From a virus, in IMG/VR virus record IMGVR_UViG_3300037119_001799, positions 1 through 47,260 of that record: DNA of 47,260 nt; one strand, written 5' to 3'. Both the position numbers and the translations under genes were made by a program. Each line of letters opens with the position of its first letter. Within the stretch, counting starts at the first letter, position 1. Under the pieces are notes generated by a model. It was not told the DNA's origin. It did not search any database and saw only the letters and a program-made list of their open reading frames with translations. Below, in pieces: positions 23,542 through 32,271 of this stretch.

Positions 23542-24040
23542 GGCGCACCTTCTTGAAGAACACCCGGTTGACCTCGGTGTAACCGCACTTCGGCAGAAGC
23601 TTAGAGAGGCTGCCGCCCATCGGTGCGCTGATCAGCAGACCAGGCGAGCCCATGGCGATAGCATGCTTCTCGGCCTCGGCAATCAAACGAAGACCGATGC
23701 CGCCTTTGCGGTGAGCGGCGGCGACAAAGACGCTCTCGACTACCGCGACGTTCACGCCGTAATGCGGCAGTAGACTGATCAGCATCGACAGGAAGCCGAC
23801 AAGCTCACCGTCTTGCACTGCCGCGAAGACATGCAGAACGCCGGCCTGGTGGAGCTTCCGATAGTTCTCGACCTTGGCGTCGTGCGGTGGCATCCCGTCG
23901 ATCGCCGTCTCGGCAGCATACTCCGCGATCAGAGCCGGGAAGCTTGGCCAGCCCATGAGCAATTCCCAGTCGATCAGATGCACGCCATCCCAGATCATGG
24001 CTGGCACTGCCGTCGCCGTGAGGGTTTGGGTGGGTTCCAT
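23528..24040 (-). CDS. GNAT-family N-acetyltransferase
   Basis: The start chosen is the ATG at 24040, which overlaps the previous stop as TAATG; a GTG at 24055 is an alternative. The product has 170 residues. 'GVLHVFAAVQDGELVGFLSM' is the strand pair before the acetyl-CoA site. 'NVAVVESVFVAAAHRKGGIG' with LRLIAEAEKHA is motif A, where the pantetheine-binding loop reads R-K-G-G-I-G. 'GSPGLLISAPMGGSLSKLLP' with KCGYTEVNRVFFKK is the C-terminal half. The acceptor is unknown. It sits inside the virion protein block, beside a cupin-like protein, so it may modify a virion or host protein. Confidence 0.85.
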   Translation of the reverse strand: MEPTQTLTATAVPAMIWDGVHLIDWELLMGWPSFPALIAEYAAETAIDGMPPHDAKVENYRKLHQAGVLHVFAAVQDGELVGFLSMLISLLPHYGVNVAVVESVFVAAAHRKGGIGLRLIAEAEKHAIAMGSPGLLISAPMGGSLSKLLPKCGYTEVNRVFFKKVRHGPG

Positions 24041-26064
24041 TAGTAGTTGAGCCACATATTTGGGGCGAGCCAGTTGATGCCAATCTGGCCCCCGCCCAGA
24101 GCCTGTTCTGATATGCCGACATCCCTTATGGTTTTCAGAGCATTGGCCACATTAGTGATGATGTTGTTCATATGCTGGGTCTTCGCTGGCCCATCGAGAT
24201 CTGCACTAGAGGCAATAGCCGACATGGCTGTCATCGCTTCCGAGTATATTTGCGCCGCACCGTTGGATGTCTCGAGCAGCATCTTGTTGTTATTCGTCAT
24301 TTGAGTGATGCGCTCGTCGTAGTATCCCTTCTGCTTAATGTTCTCGATGTTGCCCTGGTTCGTCAGCCGCTGGATTTCCTTTTGGGTTTCATTGTTCGAT
24401 GCAGCGATGATCCGTTTCGTTGCATCCTCCCGTTGGGAGATCGTCAGGTTCATATCCCTCTGGATGTTCGCTACGGCGACCTGGGTCGTGTAATTCATTT
24501 CCGCCACGGCCTTGTTGCCCGCGTTGGCTCGCTCCTGCGTGCCGAACGATGTCTGCTGCTGCACCCAGGCGAGGTGCTGCTGAGTGGCAGCCTGGCTGCT
24601 CTGGACCCAGCGCGCGGTCGCGTTGTTCTTATCGGCAACGGTGAGCTGGGTATCTTTCTGGATGTTGGCGATTCCCGTCTGTGCCGCGTTGTTAGCGTTT
24701 GCCACGGTCAACGCGCCAAGGTTGGCCTTTGTCTGCACGTCGAGGGCGTTATTTGCCTGAATCTTGGCGATGGCGTTTCGGGTTGCATCTTCACGCGCCT
24801 GGATCTTCTCCGTCGCGGTGATGTTCATCCCGGCAATCATCTTGTCCGTAGCATTACCGGCTTGCTCGACGGCCAGCGCACCGGCTGCCTGCTTGTCGGC
24901 GACAGTCAAATTCGTCTGTTGCTGGATTCTCTCAAGGGTAATCTGAGTTTGGTTGTTAAGCTGACTCGCCTTCCAATCAAACTCGATCTTCTTATTTGCG
25001 GTTTTGTCCTGAAGCGAAGCAATTGCCTGATTGCTCAGCGCCTGCGCGGTAGCAACGTCGAGATCTCCGCGCGCATTGATGCCGGCAACTATCTTGGCCG
25101 TCTCTCCCTGCTTGCCCGCGACATCGAGATCCCCGCGTGCATTGATGTTAGCCACTTCTTTACTAATATCGCTGATCATCCCCTGCACGATGATGGCGGT
25201 CTGCTGCTTCTTGCCTTCGACATCGAGTGCCGAGTCCGCCTGGATGTACGCGATCATCTCGGCCGATCGATTCCGCTTGTCCTCGGCTGACAGGGTTGTG
25301 CTGGCATTTATATTGGCAACGAACTTCGTGGCATCCACCTTCGCGGCCTCGGTGATAAGAGCCGTGGCTGCCCGCTTGTCTTCCGCCGACAGTGTCGTGT
25401 TGGCGTTCACCGCCGCGATCCACTCGTCCTTCCGTGCATTCCTTTCGGCAATACTCAGGCTGGCGTCAGACGCTATCCACGAAGCGTACTTCTGGGTGTC
25501 GCCCTGGATCTTGGCGATGTTGGTCGAGCCCTGGATCTGCGCCGCCGTCATCGACTCGCCGCTGATGATCTTGGCGTTCTCGATGGCTGCGGTGTTCTTT
25601 GCCCCGGCCGTGAACTCGAGCGCCCGGTTCTCTGCCGCGTAGGTGTTCGTGGCGGCGTCGGCGTAGGTCTTGGCATCGGCGGTGGCGATCGGCGTGGCCG
25701 CCGTATAGAGCGCGGTCTGGCCGGCGTTGACGCCCGCGGTCGAGTTAATCAGACCGCGCGTGTTCATCATCCTTCTGGCGTTCGCCTCGGCCTGCTCCAT
25801 CAGCGGCGAACCAGACTTGATGATCTTGCCGATCTGGCCCTGGACGGTCTGCTCGTCCGTCACCTTGAGCGCATCGGGATCGTAGCCAACCGCAGGAGCG
25901 GCCGGCGTGTCCGGTATCACCACAGGCGGCGGCGGCGTGGCTGTCGGCTGCGCGTTGTCGTTGATCAGGCTAGGAGGCGGCGGCGGCGTAACGTCCGGCG
26001 TCCCCGGATAAGGCGGGGGAACATAGGTCGGAGGAGTGGGGACGGTGGTGGGTGCAACGGCCAT
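24040..26064 (-). CDS. Repetitive helical virion protein with Pro-rich head (674 aa)
   Basis: Residues 1-60 are Pro-rich and disordered (PTPPTYVPPPYPGTPDVTPP). From about 150 to 560 the chain is an array of roughly 25-32-residue helical units sharing '(V/I)A.I....(D/T)L.VADK...(T/A)', for example 'VANINARGDLDVAGKQGETA', 'IANIQKDTQLTVADKNNATA' and 'VANIQRDMNLTISQREDATK'. The last 60 residues differ (SADLDGPAKTQHMNNIITNV and a Trp/Asn-rich end). Such arrays make long rods or bundles, as in tail-needle or ejection-tunnel proteins. It lies right after the tail-fibre gene. The exact virion role is inferred. Confidence 0.65.
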   Translation of the reverse strand: MAVAPTTVPTPPTYVPPPYPGTPDVTPPPPPSLINDNAQPTATPPPPVVIPDTPAAPAVGYDPDALKVTDEQTVQGQIGKIIKSGSPLMEQAEANARRMMNTRGLINSTAGVNAGQTALYTAATPIATADAKTYADAATNTYAAENRALEFTAGAKNTAAIENAKIISGESMTAAQIQGSTNIAKIQGDTQKYASWIASDASLSIAERNARKDEWIAAVNANTTLSAEDKRAATALITEAAKVDATKFVANINASTTLSAEDKRNRSAEMIAYIQADSALDVEGKKQQTAIIVQGMISDISKEVANINARGDLDVAGKQGETAKIVAGINARGDLDVATAQALSNQAIASLQDKTANKKIEFDWKASQLNNQTQITLERIQQQTNLTVADKQAAGALAVEQAGNATDKMIAGMNITATEKIQAREDATRNAIAKIQANNALDVQTKANLGALTVANANNAAQTGIANIQKDTQLTVADKNNATARWVQSSQAATQQHLAWVQQQTSFGTQERANAGNKAVAEMNYTTQVAVANIQRDMNLTISQREDATKRIIAASNNETQKEIQRLTNQGNIENIKQKGYYDERITQMTNNNKMLLETSNGAAQIYSEAMTAMSAIASSADLDGPAKTQHMNNIITNVANALKTIRDVGISEQALGGGQIGINWLAPNMWLNY

Positions 26065-26073
26065 GGTGTCCCC

Positions 26074-28881
26074 CTAAGTCGTCGTGAACGTCTTGGTGAC
26101 GCCGTTGATGCGGATGAACACGCCTGCCGTGGTCGTCCACATATCACCGTTGCCGGGAGTGGTGGGCGCAACGCCGTGCGGGATGCGAAAGCCACTGTTT
26201 GCGGCCACGCTGGCCGCGGTCAGCAACAGCCCGGCGCACGACGCGCCACCGTTTGCATACATACGGAACGCCTCGGTGAAGGTCACGTCGGCCCCCAACT
26301 TGCGCAGCGAGAAGATGAGAGCGCCCGTTGGCCCGGTGCCGTTTTCCACATAGCTCTTGATGGCAGCGAACGAACCATGGCCATCGGCAAACATGATCGC
26401 GCCGCCGTTGCCTACCGCAGATCCTTCATCAACCAGATACGCCGTTGCACCCTGCGCGCCTAACGGAGCAAAGTTGGCTACCGCCTGACCCGTGCCGCTC
26501 AGATGCAGCTTGGCGGTGGCGTTGACACTGAGCCCCAGCCCGGTCCCGTCCCACCGTGCGACCTCGGCCGGATTACCCGCCGTAATGGTGACGCTGTTGA
26601 TGAGGTAACTGCTGCCTGCGCGGGCAATGCCAAAGACCGCCTGCGAAAGGGTGTAGGCGTCGTTGACCGTGCGAAGGAATAAGTTGCCGCTCGTGTCGGA
26701 GATCCACTCCCACATCTTTCGATCAGCGCCCATACCGGGCTGATACATCTGGATCATTGTCGAGGCAGTGGTGACGCCGTAGGACCGGATGCCGCCCTCG
26801 CTACCCGACGAGGTGCCGGTGATCGAGCCGGTGGCGAGAACATCACCCGTAACATCGAGCGCCCTGGTCGGTTGTGTGATGGCACCAATCCGGGTGTTGC
26901 CCGCAAAAACATTCATCGCCGTGGTGTTGCCGTAGTAATTGAAGCGATTGGTTCCGGCCGGGACGTTGCCGTAGAAACCAAAGATGTTGGTTCCGGTGAC
27001 CAGAGAGCTTTCGGCAATAAACCCGTACTGATTCATGCCGCCAGCCGCGAAGCCTGCAAGGGTGGTCTGTGCGGCCGAGTAATGCCTGAGAGCGGCAAGA
27101 TTTGTTGCCGTCGCCAGCGACCCAACCTGGGTTTGGTACATGATTATCGTTACCGGAGTAGTCGTCGAAATAACGCCATCATTGTAAATGCCAAAAGAGT
27201 GCGAGATCATCGGCTTTGAAATACGAAGGGCGACGTTGCTTACGGCACTGCTTCCAATGCCGACTGATTCAAGGACACGATCAAAATAGAAAGCCTCGGT
27301 GTCCTTGAATGAAATGTTGCCCGCAGGGGAAATCAGCATCGCTTGAAGTGGCACTGCCGCTGCATTGGCAGCGCCCGCGTTGTTTGGCGCGAACAGAAAC
27401 TGTATCGCAGAGGTGGTTCCGTTTTCTGCCAACTTAATCGCAGCAGCAGAACTGTTGGTCGCCACGTATTTCCAGCCACCATCGAAGTGCAGGTTGCCCA
27501 TCAGTGCGCGATTGCTGGTAATTGTAATATCGCCAAGCGCCCAGATCTTACTGCCGGTGGTGGTAGGGCTAAGAACTGTTGCTCCAAGATTGAGGATGTT
27601 GCTCACAGCAAACGTGTTTTGCGTGAGTGATGCATATGACCCGCCGACACCCGACAGGATCATTGTCAATGTCGTACCGGCGGTAACCGTCAGCGGCTGA
27701 TAAGACCCGACGCCGGTATTATCAACGCCCTCGATAGCCACGCTAGTTGCGCCGGGGACAATGCGAACGCCCTTGGTCACACCTCGGGCTAGGAACGCCG
27801 TCGTACCGTCAGCCACGGTGATGGTGAGCGTGTCGGCAACGGCAAGAGTGTTGCTAACAGTGGTTGGTGGATGAAAGGTGATATCGGATATCGTATAAGT
27901 ACTGCCGCGTGTGACGGTGAAGGCGAACGCCGATGCGCTGTAGACGTCATTAAGCGAGCGCAGGACAAAACTGCCGTCCGCGCCAACGGCATAAAACTCC
28001 CACATCTTCTGATCAGCGGGCCTACCCGGTTGAATGATCTGGATCGTTGATGCGCCGGTTCCAACGCCAACCGAACGCAATCCGGCAGTATTGCCTACGG
28101 TCGTGGTGCCGGTGATCTGACTGGACGCCAGAATGTCGCCCGTGACATCGAGGGTCTTGGTCGGCGCGACGTTGCTGCCAATGCGTGTGCTGCCCAAGAT
28201 GGAATTAACGGCGCTGCCGTTCATGTAAAGATTCCACTTGCCTACGCCAGACGCAAGCGAACCTACAAATCCGTAGCTGGTGCCAGGTGTGGTGCCGATA
28301 CTTGCGGCTGCCAGAAATCCATAATGATTGGAGATCGTGGCACCACCGGCATTCAAGACCGCTGCGCTGAAATGAATGTAGTTCGTATAAGTAGCTACCG
28401 TCGCGTTGAACGTCGGATAGGACAGGTATGACGTTGGTGCGCTGTTCGCATCCGTCTGCACTTCGCCAACAACGGCAACATTCGCTGCCGACGCATTGCC
28501 AGTGAGCGGAGCCACGATACGGAGATTGCTGCCCAACAAGCTGGTCGTGCCGATGCCGAGGCCGATGTTGGTATTGTCCCAGAACAACTGCTGGCCCGCC
28601 GTTGTGTTCTGCGAGTAGACACCCAAGGGACCGGCAAAAACTACCGAGCCCTGTGTCAGCACGCCCGAACCCGTACCGCCCTGCGCCGGCGGAAGCTGCG
28701 CCACTGTGGTCAGCGCCGTCGCGCCCGCGTTGATCACCACCGGCTTGTTCGCGTTGCCGGTCAGCAGCGGCATCTTGTTGAAGCCTAGCTCGATGTCGCT
28801 GAACTCAGCCCGGATCGGGGACGACGCGCCCTGCGATCGCGTAGCCGGCGTGCCGCTGGCTTCGTAGAACTCGTTGCTCAT
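26074..28881 (-). CDS. Tail fibre protein (935 aa)
   Basis: The start is the ATG at 28881 (MSNEFYEASGTPATRSQGAS), overlapping the nozzle gene stop (ATGA) with AGGGGATTGCG upstream. The opening 'GTPATRSQGASSPIRAEFSD' is the attachment end seen in short-tail phage fibres. The body is a long beta-structured Gly/Thr/Asn-rich chain with an internal duplication: 'RIGSNVAPTKTLDVTGDILA' and 'RIGAITQPTRALDVTGDVLA', each followed by 'sqiTGTt..G...GlRs(V/Y)GV' and a 'MWE(F/W)' block. The C-terminal 'GFRIPHGVAPTTPGNGDMWT' with TTAGVFIRINGVTKTF is a common fibre end. It would bind the host surface. Confidence 0.85.
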   Translation of the reverse strand: MSNEFYEASGTPATRSQGASSPIRAEFSDIELGFNKMPLLTGNANKPVVINAGATALTTVAQLPPAQGGTGSGVLTQGSVVFAGPLGVYSQNTTAGQQLFWDNTNIGLGIGTTSLLGSNLRIVAPLTGNASAANVAVVGEVQTDANSAPTSYLSYPTFNATVATYTNYIHFSAAVLNAGGATISNHYGFLAAASIGTTPGTSYGFVGSLASGVGKWNLYMNGSAVNSILGSTRIGSNVAPTKTLDVTGDILASSQITGTTTVGNTAGLRSVGVGTGASTIQIIQPGRPADQKMWEFYAVGADGSFVLRSLNDVYSASAFAFTVTRGSTYTISDITFHPPTTVSNTLAVADTLTITVADGTTAFLARGVTKGVRIVPGATSVAIEGVDNTGVGSYQPLTVTAGTTLTMILSGVGGSYASLTQNTFAVSNILNLGATVLSPTTTGSKIWALGDITITSNRALMGNLHFDGGWKYVATNSSAAAIKLAENGTTSAIQFLFAPNNAGAANAAAVPLQAMLISPAGNISFKDTEAFYFDRVLESVGIGSSAVSNVALRISKPMISHSFGIYNDGVISTTTPVTIIMYQTQVGSLATATNLAALRHYSAAQTTLAGFAAGGMNQYGFIAESSLVTGTNIFGFYGNVPAGTNRFNYYGNTTAMNVFAGNTRIGAITQPTRALDVTGDVLATGSITGTSSGSEGGIRSYGVTTASTMIQMYQPGMGADRKMWEWISDTSGNLFLRTVNDAYTLSQAVFGIARAGSSYLINSVTITAGNPAEVARWDGTGLGLSVNATAKLHLSGTGQAVANFAPLGAQGATAYLVDEGSAVGNGGAIMFADGHGSFAAIKSYVENGTGPTGALIFSLRKLGADVTFTEAFRMYANGGASCAGLLLTAASVAANSGFRIPHGVAPTTPGNGDMWTTTAGVFIRINGVTKTFTTT

Positions 28882-31010
28882 CGCAATCCCCTGCGCATGC
28901 TGTACTGGTAGATCACTGAGTTGACCGTGTAGGGCAGGATGTAATTGGTCCCCGAGGAGATCGTGACCTGGATGTTCTCGGACGTGCCCACCAGGTCGGT
29001 CGTCGTGGGTGTCAGCGTCTGACCGTCCCAAACAAAATCGTCCCAGGTAAACTCATCCCACAGCGGCGCCGGCGCGAAACTGCTCTCGTAGCCCACTTCC
29101 CCTGGCTGATTGATCAGCGGCGTGCCGTAGCCCAGCCGATAACCGAACTGGAAGCCCGCCCAGGCCTCGCCCTGAATCTCCACCGTCGCCCGGCGGTAGC
29201 GCTTGTCGACGCGTGGGCTGCGCAGAAAATCCCAGGCCATCGTGATGTATGCCGGGATCACCGCGCCGTCGAACGAGCTGCCCTTGTCGAGCTGATAGAT
29301 GTAGCCAAGGGTGTCGCTGGATCCGAAATAGATAACCTCTTCGCCCTCGGACGTAGTCTGCTCATCGATGACGTGAACGGGATTGGGAAAGTAAACCGGA
29401 ATACTGCCCAAATAACGCTGGTTGGATGTCGTCACATAGAGCCCCGCCCCCGTGCTGAAGAAGACGCGGTACTGACCCTTGGTGCGGTTGATGCTCGAGG
29501 CCGAGAGGCGCGTGCGGTTTTCGAGAATGAACGGCAGCACGTTGCTCGTCATCGTGCTCGCGGCGAAGTTTCCGAAATTCAGCGAGGCCTGCTGGGTGAT
29601 GACACCGAGATCATCAAACACGAAAACGTCGAAGATGTTCTGTACCGAGTAACGCCGCGCGCCGTTGCTGGTATTGTAGTTGACCAAATTCCAATCAGTG
29701 TCATCGGTGCCGTACAACATTTGCGTATGGGACGCGTGATAGACGCCCAAGGTCGCCGTCTGCTCGCTGCCCGGCAGCCGCGTAATCGCGGCGATGATCG
29801 AGCCAGTCGCGATCTCGCCGCCGCCATTGATCGGCAACCACAGGAACGGCGCGCCAGGTCCGGAGAACAGCAACGAGCTCGCATAGGTGAAGAACAGGTG
29901 ACCCTTGTGGACCGCGACGTTGGTTGGCTTGTCGTCGGGTAGGCCCGTGGTGATCGGCACATAGGCCTCGCCGTCAAACTCGAATCCCTTGTTGACGTTG
30001 TCGCATCCGTAAATGCGCTGGGTTGCCTCCTGGCCGGCGAAGTTACCCTTGTCGAACTGATAGCGGCCATTGGGCAGGATCGTAATGGCCGTCTGGATCC
30101 CGCTCAGCGTGACCGTGGCGCCGCTCACCGTGACCGTGGCAGCGCCGGCCGAGAAATTGCCGCCTGTTGGATTGGCGATCACGAAGTAGCCCGCGGCGGC
30201 GCCCGCCCAGGTCGCGGCGCTTTGTGTCACCACTCGCTTGATCACCGCGTTAACCGCGCCCTTGATCAGCGTCTGGCCATCCTGCGGCTCAGCCGTGCCG
30301 CCGAGCGTGAAATTCACGATGTTCAGCAGCGGGACGCTCACCCAGCCGGTGGGCGAGGCCTTGTAGATCGCCGCCGCGGTGCCGCCTGCGTTGTTCCTGA
30401 AGGCATAGACGTTGTCGGCGCCGGCGAACGTCATGGCCACAACGCCCAGGATCCGGCCGCTGCCCGGCACGGCCAGGATATCCGCCCGATAGATGTCGGC
30501 CGCAGCCGCCGTGTACCTGGCCCGATCCTCGATCGATATGCTCACCGAGGTCGTTGTCGCCGTCCCGATGGCGATCGGCCCGGGCGTGGTGATCGCCCCC
30601 GTCTCGTTGAAAACGCCCGTAACCTTGGTCACGACTATGTAGTCGCCGGCCGCGCTCGAGCTCGTGGTGACAACCGTGCCTGTCGCCCCGGAGCCGGCCT
30701 GGGTGATGACCTGGCCGGTCGTTGGCACGTTGGTGAAGCTCGCGACCTGAACGATGATCCACGACGCATCGCTCGGCGAGGGGCGCCCGCTATAGCGTTC
30801 GTAGCCGCCGATGCGGCCATAGCCGCCGGTCAGCATGACCTCGAAATTGGATCCCTCGCGCAGGGCGCCGCTCTGTAGCGCCTGGCTGGGTGTCGTCTGA
30901 TCCAGGCCGCCCGGGAAAGCGTTGGGCCCCTGAATGATGGAGCCGAGCTGCGTCACCGACTCTCGGACGTCGACCATCTTCTTGCGGGGCCAGTCGGTGA
31001 CGGGGCTCAT
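28878..31010 (-). CDS. Tail nozzle / tail tubular B-like protein (710 aa)
   Basis: The start overlaps the adaptor gene stop (ATGA). Evidence is the layout of a beta-propeller-like nozzle: 'GLDQTTPSQALQSGALREGS' followed by NFEVMLTGGYGRIGGYERY (the conserved opening of such proteins), several strand blocks, 'GRYQFDKGNFAGQEATQRIY' with GCDNVNKGFEFDG, 'HKGHLFFTYASSLLFSGPGA', and 'RVFFSTGAGLYVTTSNQRYL' near the end. It would form the distal part of the short tail and hold the fibres. The next gene encodes the fibre. The family assignment rests on order, size and these patterns. Confidence 0.8.
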   Translation of the reverse strand: MSPVTDWPRKKMVDVRESVTQLGSIIQGPNAFPGGLDQTTPSQALQSGALREGSNFEVMLTGGYGRIGGYERYSGRPSPSDASWIIVQVASFTNVPTTGQVITQAGSGATGTVVTTSSSAAGDYIVVTKVTGVFNETGAITTPGPIAIGTATTTSVSISIEDRARYTAAAADIYRADILAVPGSGRILGVVAMTFAGADNVYAFRNNAGGTAAAIYKASPTGWVSVPLLNIVNFTLGGTAEPQDGQTLIKGAVNAVIKRVVTQSAATWAGAAAGYFVIANPTGGNFSAGAATVTVSGATVTLSGIQTAITILPNGRYQFDKGNFAGQEATQRIYGCDNVNKGFEFDGEAYVPITTGLPDDKPTNVAVHKGHLFFTYASSLLFSGPGAPFLWLPINGGGEIATGSIIAAITRLPGSEQTATLGVYHASHTQMLYGTDDTDWNLVNYNTSNGARRYSVQNIFDVFVFDDLGVITQQASLNFGNFAASTMTSNVLPFILENRTRLSASSINRTKGQYRVFFSTGAGLYVTTSNQRYLGSIPVYFPNPVHVIDEQTTSEGEEVIYFGSSDTLGYIYQLDKGSSFDGAVIPAYITMAWDFLRSPRVDKRYRRATVEIQGEAWAGFQFGYRLGYGTPLINQPGEVGYESSFAPAPLWDEFTWDDFVWDGQTLTPTTTDLVGTSENIQVTISSGTNYILPYTVNSVIYQYSMRRGLR

Positions 31011-31723
31011 GCCAGCGACTCCGCGATCGTGAACGACTGCGCCTGTTGCCGGGAGAGCTGGCGCATCATCTGGGCGTAGCCAGACTGCCCGCGATCGAGA
31101 ACCTCAGGCGCCGATTCGTAGCCGGCGTAGTAGGTCATCGCGAGGTAGACGATCAGCATGTGATACTGCAGCGGCAGGCCGACAGGCGTGTCGTCATCAA
31201 GCGCCATAATGGACGGCGCCACGTAGTAGTCGGCGGTGATCGTGTAGGCGTCAGTCGGCGGCGGAGCCACCACCACGATGTCGCCCGGGCCGATCGCCAC
31301 CACGGTCGGACGCGTCTTCACGGTGCGCTGAGCGCCGAACATGTAGCCGTCGCGCCAGGAGTCGTAGCCGATCGGGCCTAGCGCTTCTTCATCGTTGATG
31401 TTGGCGACAGTGGTGTAGCAACGGAAGCTGTAGGGATCCCACTTGCCGAAATCATCCCGGAGAACACCTACCGTGCCGGGGCCGGTGCCGAGCGGATAAT
31501 CGTAGTCACCAAAGACCGTGAGGAACGTGACGCCGGCGCCCACCAGGTTGGACGATCGCATCCACTGCCAGTCGTCCTGCTTGGTCTGGACGGCCTGCCA
31601 GGCCCGATCGATCCACCCTACCAGGCGCGCATCCTCGCCTGTGGGCGTGCCCTCCGTCGAAGAAACCACGCCCGAGACGCCGCACTCGCGCCCCAGCGTG
31701 CGGACGAGCTCGAGGCGGTTCAC
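31007..31723 (-). CDS. Tail adaptor / tail tubular A-like protein (238 aa)
   Basis: A 238-residue protein starting 'MNRLELVRTLGRECGVSG', then 'RLVGWIDRAWQAVQTKQDDW' with QWMR: the helical head of gp11/tail-tubular-A-type adaptors, in which W..A....Q....W.W is typical. A central beta part follows (FGDYDYPLGTGPG, 'ITADYYVAPSIMAL') and a C-terminal helix region ('LPLQYHMLIVYLAMTYYAGY', 'MMRQLSRQQ'). It would sit between portal and nozzle. It follows the preceding gene by two bases and overlaps the nozzle gene by four. Confidence 0.8.
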   Translation of the reverse strand: MNRLELVRTLGRECGVSGVVSSTEGTPTGEDARLVGWIDRAWQAVQTKQDDWQWMRSSNLVGAGVTFLTVFGDYDYPLGTGPGTVGVLRDDFGKWDPYSFRCYTTVANINDEEALGPIGYDSWRDGYMFGAQRTVKTRPTVVAIGPGDIVVVAPPPTDAYTITADYYVAPSIMALDDDTPVGLPLQYHMLIVYLAMTYYAGYESAPEVLDRGQSGYAQMMRQLSRQQAQSFTIAESLA

Positions 31724-31725
31724 AG

Positions 31726-32214
31726 CTAGTAGGTCCGGCGGCGCAGCTCGGCGAAGTGAGCCGGCCCGCGGGGATTGTTGTCTACCAGGATCTGGACGTT
31801 GGCGACCGCCGAGGGAACGCGATGGATCACGTTCTGCGTGCCGAGCTCGTCATGCTGGGTCGTGATGGTGACGCTCTTGGCGCGCACCAGGACATCGACG
31901 TAGCAGCGCTTCATGGTCATCTGCAGGCCAACCGGCACATAGGAAACCGGCAGCGTCTGCCAGATGCCGTTGTGGATCACTTCAGGCTTGTGTCCGTTGA
32001 CCTCACAGAAATAGGACGTCGGCGCGTTGCGCTCGGAGGCCGGATAGATCTCGATGGTGACCGGCTCCTGTTCGAACATCAGCCGATCGAGATGCTCCTT
32101 GTCGGCGAGGATCTTCTCGTCGGCCTGGACGATCTCGCTGTCCCGATCGTCTTCATCGATGATGGGATCGAGCTGATCGATTTTAATTTCGTCTGTGCGT
32201 AGTGCAGGTCGCAT
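31726..32214 (-). CDS. Head-tail region protein (162 aa)
   Basis: The opening 'MRPALRTDEIKIDQLDPIID' and the acidic segment to residue 35 precede a beta-rich part: 'PVTIEIYPASERNAPTSYFC', 'VNGHKPEVIHNGIWQTLPVS', 'YVPVGLQMTMKRCYVDVLVR'. I recognise this type as a conserved neighbour of capsid and adaptor genes in short-tailed phages, but not its exact job. A head-completion or capsid-surface role would fit. It begins downstream of a strong terminator, so it needs its own promoter or some read-through. Confidence 0.6.
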   Translation of the reverse strand: MRPALRTDEIKIDQLDPIIDEDDRDSEIVQADEKILADKEHLDRLMFEQEPVTIEIYPASERNAPTSYFCEVNGHKPEVIHNGIWQTLPVSYVPVGLQMTMKRCYVDVLVRAKSVTITTQHDELGTQNVIHRVPSAVANVQILVDNNPRGPAHFAELRRRTY

Positions 32215-32241
32215 GAGCCCCTCCTTTTGGGCGGAGAAAGA

Positions 32242-32264
32242 ACGGGGGGCACGAAGCCCCCCGT
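32242..32264 (-). terminator. Strong intrinsic terminator after the Pro/Gly repeat gene
   Basis: A perfect 9-bp GC-rich stem (ACGGGGGGC / GCCCCCCGT) with loop TTCGT on the minus strand, followed by TCTTTCTCC. It lies seven bases after the stop of the 32272-32994 gene and before the 32214 start. It separates the capsid part of the late region from the tail part and should create a step in transcript level. Confidence 0.75.
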
Positions 32265-32271
32265 GTATCGG

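Noticed and set aside
24172-25290. 372-codon plus-strand frame
   Set aside because: Mirror of the helical repeat protein; the repeat pattern belongs to the minus-strand product, and no start signal is seen.
26074-28881. Diversity-generating retroelement acting on the tail fibre
   Set aside because: No reverse transcriptase gene and no near-identical template/variable repeat pair was noticed; the internal duplication of the fibre is diverged at many positions.
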